Below, piece after piece: positions 11,690 to 23,244 of a stretch of 64,000 nucleotides of DNA. Each line of letters begins with the position of its first letter. Position 1 is the stretch's first letter. Origin of the DNA: Chamaecrista fasciculata (lineage: Eukaryota > Streptophyta > Magnoliopsida > Fabales > Fabaceae); contig QANZ01036151.1 of assembly GCA_003254925.1 (NCBI GenBank), forward strand, positions 62,001 through 126,000, in the 5' to 3' direction. The notes under the pieces are model-generated. The model saw only the letters and a program-made list of their open reading frames with translations. It did not search any database and was not told the DNA's origin. Both the position numbers and the translations under genes were made by a program.

Positions 11690-13042
11690 ATTTGAAGGTG
11701 TGAATTTAGTAGGGTACAAATGAGTTTGAGTAAATGAAAATGAAAGGATAGATATAGTTGTAAGACACAAACTCAATTGTCTCACATTGACTATGTAAAG
11801 ACATATTCTTTGGATATGAAGGCAATCCTCTTCAAATATTTTATGAGTCTGGCATTGTATGAAAATCTTGATATGCATCTAATGACTATGGTTATAGTCC
11901 ATTCATATGGCTTATTGGACAATGAAATATGAAAATCCCTGAAGGATTATAGGAAGCATGTCAGATGTCTTGTTCAATAATGATGAATAAAATCCTACAT
12001 GGTTTTTTGAAAACAAAAACCAGGACATATGTGGTACAGTTGTCTCAAGAAATATTACTTAAAAGATATCAAAATGTGTAATCAATACTGTGTATATTTA
12101 TTATTGTTGGAACTCCTGAAGAGTTCAAAACATGGTAAAATATTGATAGTTTTGCAAGAAAGATTTTGCAAAGATAAAATTTTGTCTCATCTTATTAATT
12201 AAGTATATTATAATAGTGAGGTTATTACTCATATTATATAGAAAAGGTTATTAATATACTTTAATTAAGTAAGTATATTATAATAATGAGGTTATTGCAA
12301 AGATAAATTTTGTCTCATCTTATTAATTAAGTAAGTATATTAAGATAGTTTCACATAGAAAAGGTTTATGGACTGGGTGCATCCATGATGGTTAGATAAA
12401 TCATTTGAAGTGATAAAGTATCCTTTTAACCTCAAATGAAGATGAAATTCTTTGGTCCTGTAGTACCATATATGTTCATATTATAAGTGGATTAATATTT
12501 TCAGTATACTTGCTAGCGAGATATAGTTCTTCATTACAAGGAATGAAAAATATTTTAAAGATAAAAGTTTATTTTATTTAAATAAATTTAGTTCACCATT
12601 CCTTGATGATGTAGATGCTAGTTTATTATCTGATCTTCAGAGACAATGCATAAAGCTAATCAATAATGTGTTTAGTTGAGATTACTAATTCAACACATCC
12701 AGAAGATGTGTAATTTGTTTTTGCAGGAAAATGTGTCAACCTTATTGTATGAAGATAATATGACATGTATAGCAAAACAACATAGAAGTTCAACAAGTTC
12801 GGTCAAGTGATAATTTAGCAGATTTTTATAGAGGCATTGTCAATTGCAGCATTTGAGAAATTGATTTATTAAATTGGAATGCGTCAATTAAAAGATCCTT
12901 AGTGATGTTATGATGAGGGGGAGATACGCGCTGTACTCTTTTTCCCTTCGTCATGGTTTTGTCCCACTGGGTTTTCCTGGCAAGATTTTTAATGAGGCAG
13001 CTTGTAATGCGTATCAATAAATTGTGAATATTCAAGGGGGAG
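11690..13042 (+). pseudogene. Ty1/copia polyprotein remnant (reverse transcriptase to RNase H end)
   Basis: Short in-frame stretches separated by stops and shifts match copia RT. Around 11840-11935 they read YENLDMHLMT and LLDNEI, corresponding to the conserved region that introduces the catalytic RT block. Near the end (about 12750-12900) the RNase H/C-terminal signature survives as YEDN and IGMRQLKD. The protein is broken by many stops. A polypurine tract AAGGGGGA (13034-13041) immediately precedes the 3' LTR, as expected. The 5' half and 5' LTR are missing here. Inside, 12170-12365 holds an internal duplication (TTTTGTCTCATCTTATTAAT occurs twice). Confidence 0.75.
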
Positions 13043-13324
13043 TGTTATAAATAATAATGGTTGTGAATATCCACAATTGACTTTTGATATTCTCAATGTA
13101 TAGAAGTTAGAGTTTTCTCTGTAGTTTCCCGTGTACATCAAGATGATCTTATCCCTTCATTATGTACATTAAGTTGGTACATCTCCCTTATAGATCCTTT
13201 AGCCTATAAATAGATGCTTTAGGTGTTGATGTAAAGTTGATGAGATCACTTCAATGAAAGAATCACTCTCTCCTCTTACTTTTCTCTCTACTTTGTATAT
13301 TCTTATTTCTTATATTTTATAACA
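13043..13324 (+). mobile_element. 3' LTR of the copia remnant
   Basis: It begins TGTTATAAAT directly after the polypurine tract and ends TTTTATAACA. It has a TATA-like CTATAAATAG about two thirds in. It is homologous, in reverse orientation, to the LTR at 336-619, with many small differences, so the two are old. Confidence 0.85.
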
Positions 13325-13645
13325 CAAACGAACGATTTCAGTTAAATGACGATAATGCTTTACTTTTTTTATGTATGATATATGTTTTTTTTTCCTTTTT
13401 TGAATTTTTACATTTTGAATTTTTACACTCTCAACCATCTTAATTTGGGTATCTATCCACAACATTTTTAATAGACACACAATTCACTCAAATTTAAAAA
13501 CATGTAGCTTTCAAAGAACACCATGATTTCTCAATTCTCAAAACGACACCCTCCATCACACTTTCTTCTTTTGACCAATTAGGCTCATCAATTTGTGGGA
13601 GTATGATTCTCAATAAATTTTAATTTTTGTTTGATAACCAAAGTT
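13325..13645. repeat. Partial copy of the tandem paralogous module
   Basis: The sequence continues directly from the LTR with part of the minisatellite unit (GATTTCAGTTAAATGACGA) and the downstream block 'GTATCTATCCACAACATTTT'. It corresponds to the far end of the modules at 18600, 37640, 42460, 46190 and 50140. The promoter and exon part is absent, replaced by the retrotransposon. Confidence 0.65.
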
Positions 13646-13659
13646 TATAAAAAGAAAAA

Positions 13660-14785
13660 GGCCAAAGTGTGAATTTGATCCTGTAACTTTGCTCCAGTTC
13701 CCAAATCAGTCCTATTACTTTTTTTGTCTCAAATTCGGTCCTGTATCTTTGCTCCAAGTCCCAAATCAGTCCTATATCTTTTTTTGTCTCACTTTTGGCC
13801 CCATATGTTTTGAAAACCTCCCACCGTTAATCCTCTGTCTATTTTAAATTACAATTTGTCCTGAAAACTTCAAGTCCCTGACTATCAAAATGAAAGCGAA
13901 AGAGCATCCATGAAGATTCTCAAACCTTACATCTTGGTCCCTAATTCATGAATTCTTCATGAAATGGAATAGAAATGCAAAAAAAAAAACAAATTAAAAG
14001 CAAATGACAGAGGGACCAAAACTCAAAACGCAAAAAATTTAAAACCCACCGGAAAACGTACGAAAATCGCCGAGAAACTCAAAAACTCATCTAAAATCCC
14101 CAATTCTCATTGAAATCTCACTCAAATGCTTTAAGAAAGAATTTTCGAAAATCCAAACTTTTGAGGAGGGAGGTGATAAAAGATTCCCTTACATTTGGTG
14201 ATTTCGAGAGAGAAGTTCTAAAATCCCTTACATTTCTTATATCACCTCCCTCCTCAAAAGTTTGGATTTTGGAAAATTCTTTTTGGAAGCATTTGAGGGC
14301 GATTATTTGAGCGAGATTTCAATGAGAATTGAGGTTTTTGGATGAGTTTCTTGAGTTTCTCGGCGATTTCCGTACGTTTTCCGGTGGGCTTTAAATTTTT
14401 TGCGTTTTCAGTTTTGGTCCCTCTGTCATTTGCTTTAATTTTTGTTGTTTTTGCATTTTTATTCCATTTCATGAAGAGTTCATGGATTAGGGACCAAGAT
14501 ATAAGGTTTGAGAATCTTCAGGGATGCTCTTTCACTTTCATTTTGATAGTCAGAGACTAAAGTGAAAGGGACTTGAAGTTTTCAGGACTAAATTGCAATT
14601 TAAAATAGACGAAGGACTAACAGTGGGAGGTTTTCAAAACACATGGGACCAAAACTGAGACAAAAAGATATTGGACTAATTTGGGACCTAGAACAAAGAT
14701 GCAGGACTAAATTCGAGACAAAAAAAGTTATAGGACTGATTTGAAAATTGGAGCAAAGTTACAGGACCAAATTCGCACTTTAGCT
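13660..14785. mobile_element. Near-complete foldback MULE element, TSD 8/9
   Basis: The ends are GGCCAAAGTGTGAATTTG and an inverted partner ending CGCACTTTAGCT. Flanks are AAAGAAAAA (13651-13659) and AAAGAAATA (14786-14794), eight of nine identical. The two arms (about 13660-14178 and 14239-14785) are inverted copies of each other along their entire length, leaving a loop of about 60 bp. Short ORFs in the arms have no protein resemblance. A sister copy lies at 15439-16587 in opposite orientation, judged by the loop sequence. Confidence 0.8.
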
Positions 14786-14794
14786 AAAGAAATA

Positions 14795-15438
14795 TAATTA
14801 AAATTGAGTGAAAATTAAATGAGTAAACTTATAATTTAGTCATTAAAAAAAATATGAATTAAAAATCTAATTTGATAAAAATGATAATATTTTTTTGTGT
14901 GATTTTTAATTAATTAAGGACCCAATTGAAATAAATCTTAAAGAAAAGGGAAGAAACTTGGTATAACTAAAAGTCATGGACCATTTTTGAAGACTAAAAT
15001 GTATCTTACCTATAGTTTGAAGACTAAAATGGGTATTTAACCTTGGACTAGAAATCAACAGTTAAAATCGGATGGAAGAAAAAAAAACAACTGCTAAGGC
15101 TTAAGATGTAATAAAAAGTTAAAAACTGATGGCTAAGATGCAGTAAAAATCAATGATTAAGATTGAGTCACGTCAACACTTTTCGTTACATACTAACGGA
15201 AGTAAACCGCAAGGCTCTTTTGTGTTAACAACGAAAATTCCAAGGTACCAAAATGCCACTTTTTAAACCTTAGGGTACCAAAATGGAACTGGTTCGAATT
15301 ATAGGGTACCAAAGTATAAGTTACTTTTATTTAAAATTGGCTATAGCAACTTGTGATTGATGTTGTTATTATTGCTAGTGTTATTATGTCCTAATCCTTA
15401 TGTTGTTTCTCATGTTAAAATGATGATCTTAATTTATT
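14795..15438. other. Spacer with a truncated MULE end
   Basis: The block at about 15170-15330 carries three AGGGTACCAAA-type motifs. It matches the right-hand end of the 'GGTACCCTGTGG' family seen complete at 39103-39894. Its left partner is not present. The rest is AT-rich noncoding. Confidence 0.45.
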
Positions 15439-16587
15439 GGCCAAAGTGCAAATTTGGTCCTATAACTTTGCTCCAGTTCCCAAATCAGTCCTATAACTTT
15501 TTTTGTCTGGAATTTGGTCCTGTAACTTTGCTCCAGTTCCCAAATCAGTCCTACAACTTTTTTTGTCTCAGTTTTGGTCCCATATGTTTTGAAAACCTCA
15601 CACCATTAGTCCTATGTCTATTTTAAATTACAGTTTAGTCTTGAAAACTTCAAGTCCCTTTCATTTTAGTCCCTAACTATCAAAATAAAAGTGAAAGAGC
15701 ATCCCTGAAGATTCTCAAACCTTATATCTTGGTCCCTAATCCATGAATTCTTCATGAAATGGAATAGAAATGCAAAAACAACACAAATTAAAGCAAATGA
15801 CAGAGGGACCAAAACTGAAAATGCAGAAAATTTTAAACCCACCGAAAAATGCCCCAAACTCGCCAGAAAACGTACGAAAGTCGCTCAATTTTCACTAAAA
15901 TCTCACTCAAGTAATCGCCCTCAAATGCTTTAAAAAAGAATTTTCAAAAATCCAAACTTTTGAGGAGGGATGTGATAGAAGAAATGTAAGAGATTTCAGA
16001 ACTTCTCTTTCGGAATCACCAAATGTAAGGGAATCTTCTATGACCTCCCTCCTCAAAAGTTTGGATTTTCGAAAATTCTTTCTTAAAGCATTTGAGGGCG
16101 ATTATTTGAGTGAGATTTCAGTGAGAATTGAGGTTTTTGGATGAGTTTTTGAGTTTCTCGGCGATTTCCGTACATTTTTTGGTGGGTTTTAAATTTTCTG
16201 CGTTTTCAATTTTGGTCCCTCTGTCATTTGCTTTTAATTTGTGTTTTTTTTTTGCATTTCTCTTCAATTTCATGAAGAATTCATGGATTAGGGACCAAGA
16301 TGTAAGGTTTGAGAATCTTTAGGGATGCTCTTTCACTTTCATTTTGATAGTCAGGGACTAAAGTGAAAGGGACATGAAGTTTTCAGGACTAAATTGTAAT
16401 TTAAAATAGACAGAGGACTAACGGTGGGAGGTTTTCAAAACATATGGGACCAAAACTGAGTCAAAAAAGTTATAGGACTGATTTGGGAACTAGAGCAAAG
16501 TTATAGGACCAAATTCGAGACAAAAAAAGTTATAGGACTGATTTGGGAACTGGAGCAAAGTTATAGGACCAAATTCGCACTTCAGCC
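15439..16587. mobile_element. Foldback MULE element, sister of 13660-14785
   Basis: It begins GGCCAAAGTGCAAATTTGG and ends with the inverted form CGCACTTCAGCC. Flanks are TAATTTATT and CAATTTATT (8 of 9 identical). The arms pair throughout, with a loop at about 15975-16045. Rotating the loop shows it is the reverse complement of the loop of the sister copy, so the two insertions face opposite ways. Each arm has several GTCCTATAACTTTG and GTCCC blocks. Confidence 0.8.
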
Positions 16588-16894
16588 CAATTTATTTTAT
16601 GAAATGCCCATTAAAAACATAGAATCCTTATAAAAGCAAGAGCAAAAATGAAAATTTATAGTAAAATGATAATCACTATAATAATTCTTTTTTTGAACAA
16701 AATGTCACTATTATTTGATTACTAAAAATTAGTAATATACCTAAGCATAAAAGCATGTTTGTCCATGTGACAATGATGTTTTTATCACTCTTATTTTTGG
16801 TTGAAGTAGAATGATAGTAACTATAATATTTGAGTACAAAAAATTGGTAACAATTTTTTTTTTGAGAAGAATTGGTAATATTTGATTACATAAG

Positions 16895-16957
16895 CTCTTG
16901 GGCTTGCTATGTGTAGACCCACCAATTCCTTATCCATGTGCTTGAGACTCATTCCTT
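16895..16957 (+). repeat. 63-bp direct repeat, left copy
   Basis: It starts CTCTTGGGCTTGCTATGTG and recurs at 17787-17849 with one difference (GTAGACCC versus GTAGGCCC). The two copies bracket the segment containing the hAT transposase fragment. The paralogous segment near 40170 has a single copy and no insert. Confidence 0.9.
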
Positions 16958-17385
16958 ATCACAATAAAAATTAATACAAAATACATAAAATATTGAAAAA
17001 TAAATTAACATAACATCCTAAAATCACCATAAACACCCTAAAATCACCATAAACAATTCATCCACAAGTCTTCAAGCAATTGAAGTCTCCTGAAAAATAA
17101 ATAGAGAAGAATTAATCATAAGAAGGCAAACAGGTGAAAATCTTAAATGAAATCAAATCCTTATTTCAATAACAAATTCAATAAAGGAACATACATATCT
17201 TATCATAAACAAATCTTTATTATAAATATTTACCCCATCATCAACATCTTGATCTTCAGTAAAAATGTCATCTTGATCATTTCCTTTCAAAGCTAATAAT
17301 CAAACAATTGAACAACCAAATTAGTTTATACAAAAAATAATGATCAAAGTAAAATATAGAATAAAAAAATTATACTACCTGCGGA

Positions 17386-17758
17386 TCAAGGGCGTAACCA
17401 ACTTTGACAACACATCATTGCCTCCACTATTTTTTCATGTAATCTACTACGAGACGGGCTAAGAACACGACCACCATTACTAAAAGCAGATTCTGAAGCC
17501 ACAGTAGATATAGGAATAGCCAAAAAAATCTCTTGCAATTCTGTGTAATGTGGGATATTTGACACCAACATTTTTCCAATAACCCAAAATGTCATAATTA
17601 TCTTCATTTGTTTGATCATACAGAACAGGCTCCTCTAAGTAGAGATCTAACCCTGACTTGAAATTACTTGGAGCAGTTTCTTTGACAAATTGATGATAAT
17701 CCTTTTTCCATGCATCTTGCTTTGGAGGAGAACTTGGATTATCCATCAATGTTGGCAT
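17386..17758 (-). pseudogene. hAT transposase C-terminal dimerisation domain fragment
   Basis: Two overlapping minus-strand frames together give the hAT dimerisation region: LDLYLEEPVLYD, then DILGYWK and KYPTLHRIARD in the first frame (from 17758), then IPISTVASESAFSNGGRVL and VEAMMCCQSWL in the second (to 17386). The order and spacing are those of the Dimer_Tnp_hAT domain. The two halves are separated by a frameshift, and the rest of the transposase is missing. It lies between 63-bp direct repeats. No hAT ends were found around it, so it is a transposase gene fragment rather than an element. Confidence 0.8.
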
Positions 17759-17786
17759 GGTAGAAACACTAGTATGATGAGTGAAC

Positions 17787-17849
17787 CTCTTGGGCTTGCT
17801 ATGTGTAGGCCCACCAATTCCTTATCCATGTGCTTGAGACTCATTCCTT
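17787..17849 (+). repeat. 63-bp direct repeat, right copy
   Basis: This is the partner of 16895-16957. Sequence homologous to the paralogous segment at 40200 resumes immediately after it ('TTAGCCACCTCCACCACATC'). Confidence 0.9.
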
Positions 17850-18599
17850 CTTAGCCACCTCCACCACATCCATGCCGTTTTGACGCTCCCTCTTCAACTT
17901 CATGGTGTCGTTACTCATCCGTGACTGTCGTTTCGATGGTGAAACTTTTCAACATTACATAGTACTTGCTGGTGGATGGGTTGAACCTCTTTTGCTTTTC
18001 CCCTGGTACTGGATTGGGAATCAAAGGAGGCTCTCTTTTTCCTATACATGACATTCAAAAGAAGCAAAACAATTAATGGATAATTACATTATTGCCTTCC
18101 ACAATATAAAAAGAATTGGCAAATTATTTCAGTAATTAACTTACCTCAATGGCTTCTTTGGAAATTTGCTGGTACTCCATTGAGACACTTCAAGTATGTA
18201 TCATACAGGACACCACAAAATACAGGGAATTAAAGTTTATAAGTCAAAATCTGAAAGGAAATGTGCCCTATTTTTGGCCTTCGGTAAATGTTAATAATAT
18301 ATATGATGAAGTAAATTTTTGTGCGGAATACTTTTAATAATTGTCATTCTTTATATCTGATACATTTATCTACACAAAATAAAGGAAAAATCAAAATTTT
18401 CATGGTGGGTATTTTATTTACCTTCCAACAGAGGATATACTAGATTATAAAAATACAAACTTACAACTCTTAAAATATGATCAATTGATGCACATTTTTA
18501 AGAGTGCAACATATATAAGCCTTGTTTGGAAGACTTTGATATAAAATCATCTAGTTTAGTTTGCAAAGATTAATTTAGTTCGATTTTGAACAGTGATAT

Positions 18600-19340
18600 A
18601 ACTTAGAAGAAATAATAGGACACGAATAATACACCAATTGAAATATATTTATATATAGAGAGAGATATACCTTTGGTACATCATTGATTTGATAGAGATA
18701 GATATATAAGCCTTATCCATGATGCATCATTTTCCTCTTCCTCTTCCTCTTCATCTTCCTTTCCCTTCTCAAAACCCATGGTGTATTTTTTTTTGTTAAA
18801 AAATGTGATTGTTGAATTGTCTTTTGGTTACCACACTTATATATAGTTGAATGAAATCAAGACAACGACATTGAATCAAACGACAATAGTAGCTAGATCA
18901 CGATAGTAAATCAAACGACAATAATAACTAGATAACGATATCAAATCAAACGACGATTTCAGCTATAAACGACAACATTACTTTCTTTTATGTATAGATG
19001 AATAAAATTAAAACAACGACATTTGATCAAACAACTATACTAGCTAGGTAACGATATTGAATCAAACGACAATAATAACTAGATAATCACGTTGGATTAA
19101 ACTATTATTTTAGCTAGATAACGATATTAGATCTAACAACAATTTCAGTTAAATGACGACATTGCTTTGCTTTCTTTTATGTTTGATATTTCTAGATGCT
19201 CAACATCTTAATTAGGGTATCTATCCACAACATTTTCAATGGACAAACAATTCACTCACATTTAAAAACATGTTGTTTTCAATGCTATTGCAACAAATGT
19301 TTAAATTTTCTATATTATCAATGCCCAATAACATTGAAAA
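18600..19340 (-). repeat. Paralogous module copy 1: TATA box, acidic first-exon ORF, minisatellite
   Basis: On the minus strand, a minisatellite of about 40-bp units (AGCTAGATAACGATATTGGA type, about 18868-19165) is followed by CTATATATAAG (18836-18846). An ATG at 18779 opens a 32-codon frame, MGFEKGKEDEEEEEEENDAS and following, ending in TGA at 18681. A GTATATC donor-like site follows. The same arrangement recurs at 37640, 42460, 46190 and 50140. It looks like the promoter and first exon of a duplicated gene whose identity I cannot determine. Confidence 0.6.
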
Positions 19341-19687
19341 CAAGGTTATTAAAACCAGACCGGACATTCAACTGGTCGAGGTAGAGGTTCAAGGTTTAAT
19401 GGTTCAATCGGGGTTGAACCACGATTCAACCGTTTAATAAATAAATATATATTTTTAATGAAAATATATTTTATATTTTTTATAATATAATAAAATATAA
19501 TTATTTAAACATAATTTTAAAAAACATTGTAGAGTAAAAAATTATAATAATTCATTTAAATTTACCAAAAGAAAAAGTATAATTCAACAATTAATTAATT
19601 ATCACATTTCACTCTTGAATTTTCAAATCCTACAATTAATAAAATAAAAACTTTTTAAATCCCATAGTTATTAGATGGATGCGAGCA

Positions 19688-20172
19688 GTGATGTGAAAAC
19701 CGGACCGGACCGGCCGGTCGGACCGTTTGGACCGCTACCCGAAGACACAAGCGAGTTGGTTCAACCATTTGAACCGGAATGATAGTTGGACCGGATTGGA
19801 CTGGAAATAACCGGCCAATAACCGGAAAACTGGAACCAACCGCTGGACCGGACCGGCGGTTCTCAATTTTTTTTACAAAAAATCATTTTGAGCCTTGTAA
19901 GGATCGAACCCATGCCCTTTCTTCACACTCCCAACGCCTTTACCATTCAAACTGTGAGGCTCTGTTAGCTTTCTCTTACCAATTGTTTTACTTATCTAAT
20001 AAATTAATAGATTTATTGCATCTCTTAGACCCAAAAAAAAAATATAGAGGGTTTATATTTAATATATTAAAAATAATTATTTATTACGTCATCCGGTCCA
20101 AACATCCGGTCCAACCGATTCAACCGATCCGACCGTGAACCGAACACTTGTCCGAGTCTTTGTCCGGTTCGG
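19688..20172. mobile_element. Nested hAT-type element (relative of 5086-5670, reversed)
   Basis: The left end CAGTGATGTGAAAACCGGAC and the right end GGTTCGGTTATGACAACC match the ends of the element at 5086-5670 in reverse order, including the internal block GACTCGGACAAG. No TSD was found, so the exact right limit is uncertain. Confidence 0.6.
19871..19985 (-). ncRNA. tRNA-like (SINE-type) module inside the nested hAT
   Basis: Read on the minus strand, TTTGAATGGTAAAGGCGTTG resembles a tRNA A box and D arm of Leu/Ser type (compare AGTGGTTAAGGCGTTGG). About 35 bp later GGGTTCGATCC is a perfect B box. No acceptor stem closes properly, so this is not a tRNA gene. It is either a SINE relic or part of the hAT family's internal sequence. 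Confidence 0.35.
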
Positions 20173-20815
20173 TTATGACAACCCGAGTCACTTATAATTG
20201 TTTAGATCAACGTAATTGTTGGTCAAACCGTCAAATACCTCCTGAGTTCCTTCTTCACTTTCAATGTCATCATAAATGCTTTTGTCATGTACTCATCTCT
20301 TTCTTCTTAACTCGTCTCCCTCTCTCTCATCTCTTTCTTCTTCCAAACTTCAACAGCACCTCCTCACTTCCACCATTTCTCCTCACATTCACAGAGTTTG
20401 ATGTTCATTCTTTTTTTCTTCAGATCTAACTCATCATCTGATTCTGTGATTCATCTTTCTTCTTCTTTCGCAGATCTGATTCGATCTTGTTCAGATCTGG
20501 TGGAACAGTTCTTCAGATTTTTTTCCTTTTCTTGAACAAATCTGAACCGGCCAACCCTTTAAACTGCCGGTTCAGTCCGGTTATGGCGGTTTTTGAACGG
20601 TTTAACCGATCTTTGACCGGTTCTGTGTAGGGCCGATTTTCAGACTGACTCAGATCAAACTGAGGTCCGATTCCCGGTCCAACCGGTTGAACCGGCCAAT
20701 CCGGTCCAGTTTTGATAACTATGATTGAAAACATTCCTCCTTATATCTACCTAAATATCCCTTAATTTTAATTTTCTTAAACAAAAGACTATAAAATATT
20801 TTTATTAGTTAGAAC

Positions 20816-22032
20816 CAAGGCAGTCAAGATCTAGATTTAAATCGTAAGATCGTACGATCTTACGATCTTGCAAGGCCAATTCTAGTTAAATCGGATGCAG
20901 GATCGGTTTTAACCAAGATCTGAGTAAGATCTAGATTTAAATCGTAAGATCGGTAAGATCGTACGATCTTACCGATCTTACCGATCTTGTAAAATTTTTT
21001 TTAAGCTTTTTTTTTTAAAAAAAAAAAGACCCAAAAACAATTAAAAACTTTCAAAAAGGTCCCAAAAACACTTTAAACAATTCCACAAAGGCCCAAAAAC
21101 ATTTAAAAACTTTCAAAAAGGTCCAAAAACACTTTAAACAATTCCACAAAGGCCCAAAAACATTTAAGAGACTTTCCAAAGACCATAAAACTTTCAAAAA
21201 GGTCCCAAAAACACTTTAAACAATCCCACAAAGGCCCAAAAATATTTAAAAGACTTTCAAAAAGGTCAAAAAACACTTTAAACAATTCCACAAAGGCCCA
21301 AAAACATTTAAAAACTTTCAAAAAGGTCCAAAAACACTTTAAACAATTCCACAAAGGCCCAAAAACATTTAAGAGACTTTCCAAAAGACCCTAAAACATT
21401 TTAAAACTTTCAGAAAGGCCCTAAAACGTTTTAATGACTTCCAAAAGACCCTAAAATGTTTTAACAACTTTCAAAAAAAGTCCAAAAATATTTAAGAGAC
21501 TTTCCAAAAGACCCTAAAACATTTTAAAACTTTCAAAAAGGCCCTAAAACGTTTTAAACACTTAAAAAAAAGAGCCCGGCCAAAATGCGGTGTTCACAAG
21601 TACAAACCACTTAGGCTTGAAGTTTAGGCTTGAAGTTTTTTTTTTTTTTTAGATTTCAATCACTAATTCACTACTTATAATTAAGTTTGTTGTCTTTTTA
21701 TTTTTATTTTTTCAGGTATGAAGATGTTGTTGCTTTGTTTTTGTTAGCGTTTGACTGAACTTTTGTTAGCTTTTTGTTAGAAATGGGAGATGTTGTTGCT
21801 TATTATATATATTTATATATACATACTCATAAGTTATAAGATGAATTTATGACTTATGAGCATTTATATATATATATATATATATAAATAGATATTAGTA
21901 ATTGTTTATATGATTTATATAATATTTTTTTAGGAAATTCATAGGATCTTACGATCCTCGATTCGATCTTACGATTCGATCTTTCTCATGCTCCTTCCGA
22001 TCTTGAGTAAGATCTCGATCTTGACTGCATTG
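20816..22032. mobile_element. hAT-type element, 8-bp TSD, with CGATCTTACGATC subterminal clusters
   Basis: The ends are CAAGGCAGTCAAGATC and the inverted CAATGCAGTCAAGATC, flanked by GTTAGAAC on both sides (20808-20815 and 22033-22040). Both subterminal regions are filled with GATCTTACGATC-type partly palindromic motifs, as expected for transposase-binding clusters. The interior contains a tandem array (21030-21580) and no transposase. The homologous position in the paralogous segment (43164/43873) holds a different hAT element. Confidence 0.85.
21030..21580. repeat. Tandem repeat array inside the hAT element
   Basis: There are many copies of alternating blocks CAAAGGCCCAAAAACATTTA, CTTTCAAAAAGGTCCAAAAA and CACTTTAAACAATTCCA, with a compound period of about 60-70 bp. 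Open frames here are by-products of the repetition. Confidence 0.8.
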
Positions 22033-22040
22033 GTTAGAAC

Positions 22041-23064
22041 CGTTAAAAAAATTAAAAAAAAAATTATTTTATTATTGACAGTTTGAGTGTTCTAACGATC
22101 GAATTCTCATCATTCTCCAAATAAAAATAAAAAAAATGAGTGGTTGGACGAACATCAATTTATTGTTGGGCCTATGTAGTGTGAGACCCAGGCTTTTAGA
22201 ATTTAATGATGAGAGTTTTTAAAATAAAAATAAATTGATATTTGAAATCTTAAAAGCCATACTTGGAATCTAATTGTTTTTCTGAGCTTGTGGTAACTTT
22301 TGAGAGCAATAAAAATCAAAAATATAATTCAAGTTTTATTTTAAACCTGACATGTGTCAGTTTCGAGTAATATAGTAATTAAAAATTTTGAACCCAACCC
22401 AATCCAACCTGGGATCCTGAGCCAAGTCAACCCACAGCTGCGGGTTGAGGTGCTCACCCCTATTAGTAATGTTTTAAAAATGGATCAATGGGTGAACTAA
22501 AAAAATCTTCATATCACAAGTTGATTAGTTTAACCGATCAGACTGAATGATGTTATAAATATATAAATAAAAAATATTTTAAATAAAAGTAATATATGAT
22601 ATATTAAATATAACCATAAAATTTATACAACAATAAGATATTTTGTAAATACATAATTTTATTGTTTTACACTAACAAAATATACAAAAGTCGCAATATT
22701 AATATAAATGTAATTAAGTTAATAAAAGTAAAAAAAATTCTTTGTTTTAATATATTTGCAATATTTTATTTTATTTTTATATTATTTTTTTACATTTAAC
22801 ACATAAAACTATTAAAAAAACCAAATATATATATATATATATATATTTTTAAAAAACAATGTGACTTAACCAGTTCATTCTACGTCAACCCGGTTCAAAG
22901 TGGTACTGGCCAACCCACAATGGTCCAATAGTCCAAACCAAGATGCCTTCGCTCTCGAATTTCAATTCTACTATCTTGTCCGATCCAATTTTTATACCAC
23001 TCCTATTTAGATCTTTTTGTTGGGCAATTCTAATGGCAGTTGTACAATCAAATTAATTTTAAGG
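22041..23064. other. Paralogous-segment remainder and AT-rich DNA
   Basis: The first 150 bases (TTTGAGTGTTCTAACG and onwards) are homologous to 43920-44020, continuing the duplicated segment after the hAT insertion. The rest has an AT microsatellite near 22828-22845, and dispersed 'CCCAACCC' strings of uncertain origin. No genes. Confidence 0.5.
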
Positions 23065-23244
23065 TAAATTAAACTTTGGTACCCTTTGGAGCTATTTTGT
23101 AATTTTAACCATAACAAATTTTGCAAAAATTACATATTGACCCCAAAAACTTTCAAAAAATTACAAATAAGTCCCCGAATACATATTATCTAGAGACTAA
23201 AATGAAAACTTTAAAAAAATTTGGGGTCAGATTAAGGTCAATGC

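Larger units (their letters stand above)
19341..20723. mobile_element. hAT-type element, perfect 8-bp TSD, itself containing another
   Basis: The ends are CAAGGTTATTAAAACC and the inverted CATAGTTATCAAAACTGG, flanked on both sides by ATTGAAAA (19333-19340 and 20724-20731). The paralogous segment at about 43070-43085 has the uninterrupted empty site, which confirms the boundaries. Subterminal regions carry CCGGTTGAACCGG motifs. It is interrupted at about 19688-20172 by a second, related hAT sequence. No transposase is present. Confidence 0.8.

Noticed and set aside
14342-16322. Hydrophobic frames with SFALIFVVFAFLF-type segments, repeated in both foldback elements
   Set aside because: They recur in both orientations because the elements are palindromic, and are interrupted differently in each copy; noncoding element sequence is the simpler explanation.
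21103-21384. Repetitive Phe/Leu-rich frame (ESLLNVFGPLW repeats)
   Set aside because: A by-product of the tandem DNA repeats inside the hAT element; no codon structure beyond the repeat.
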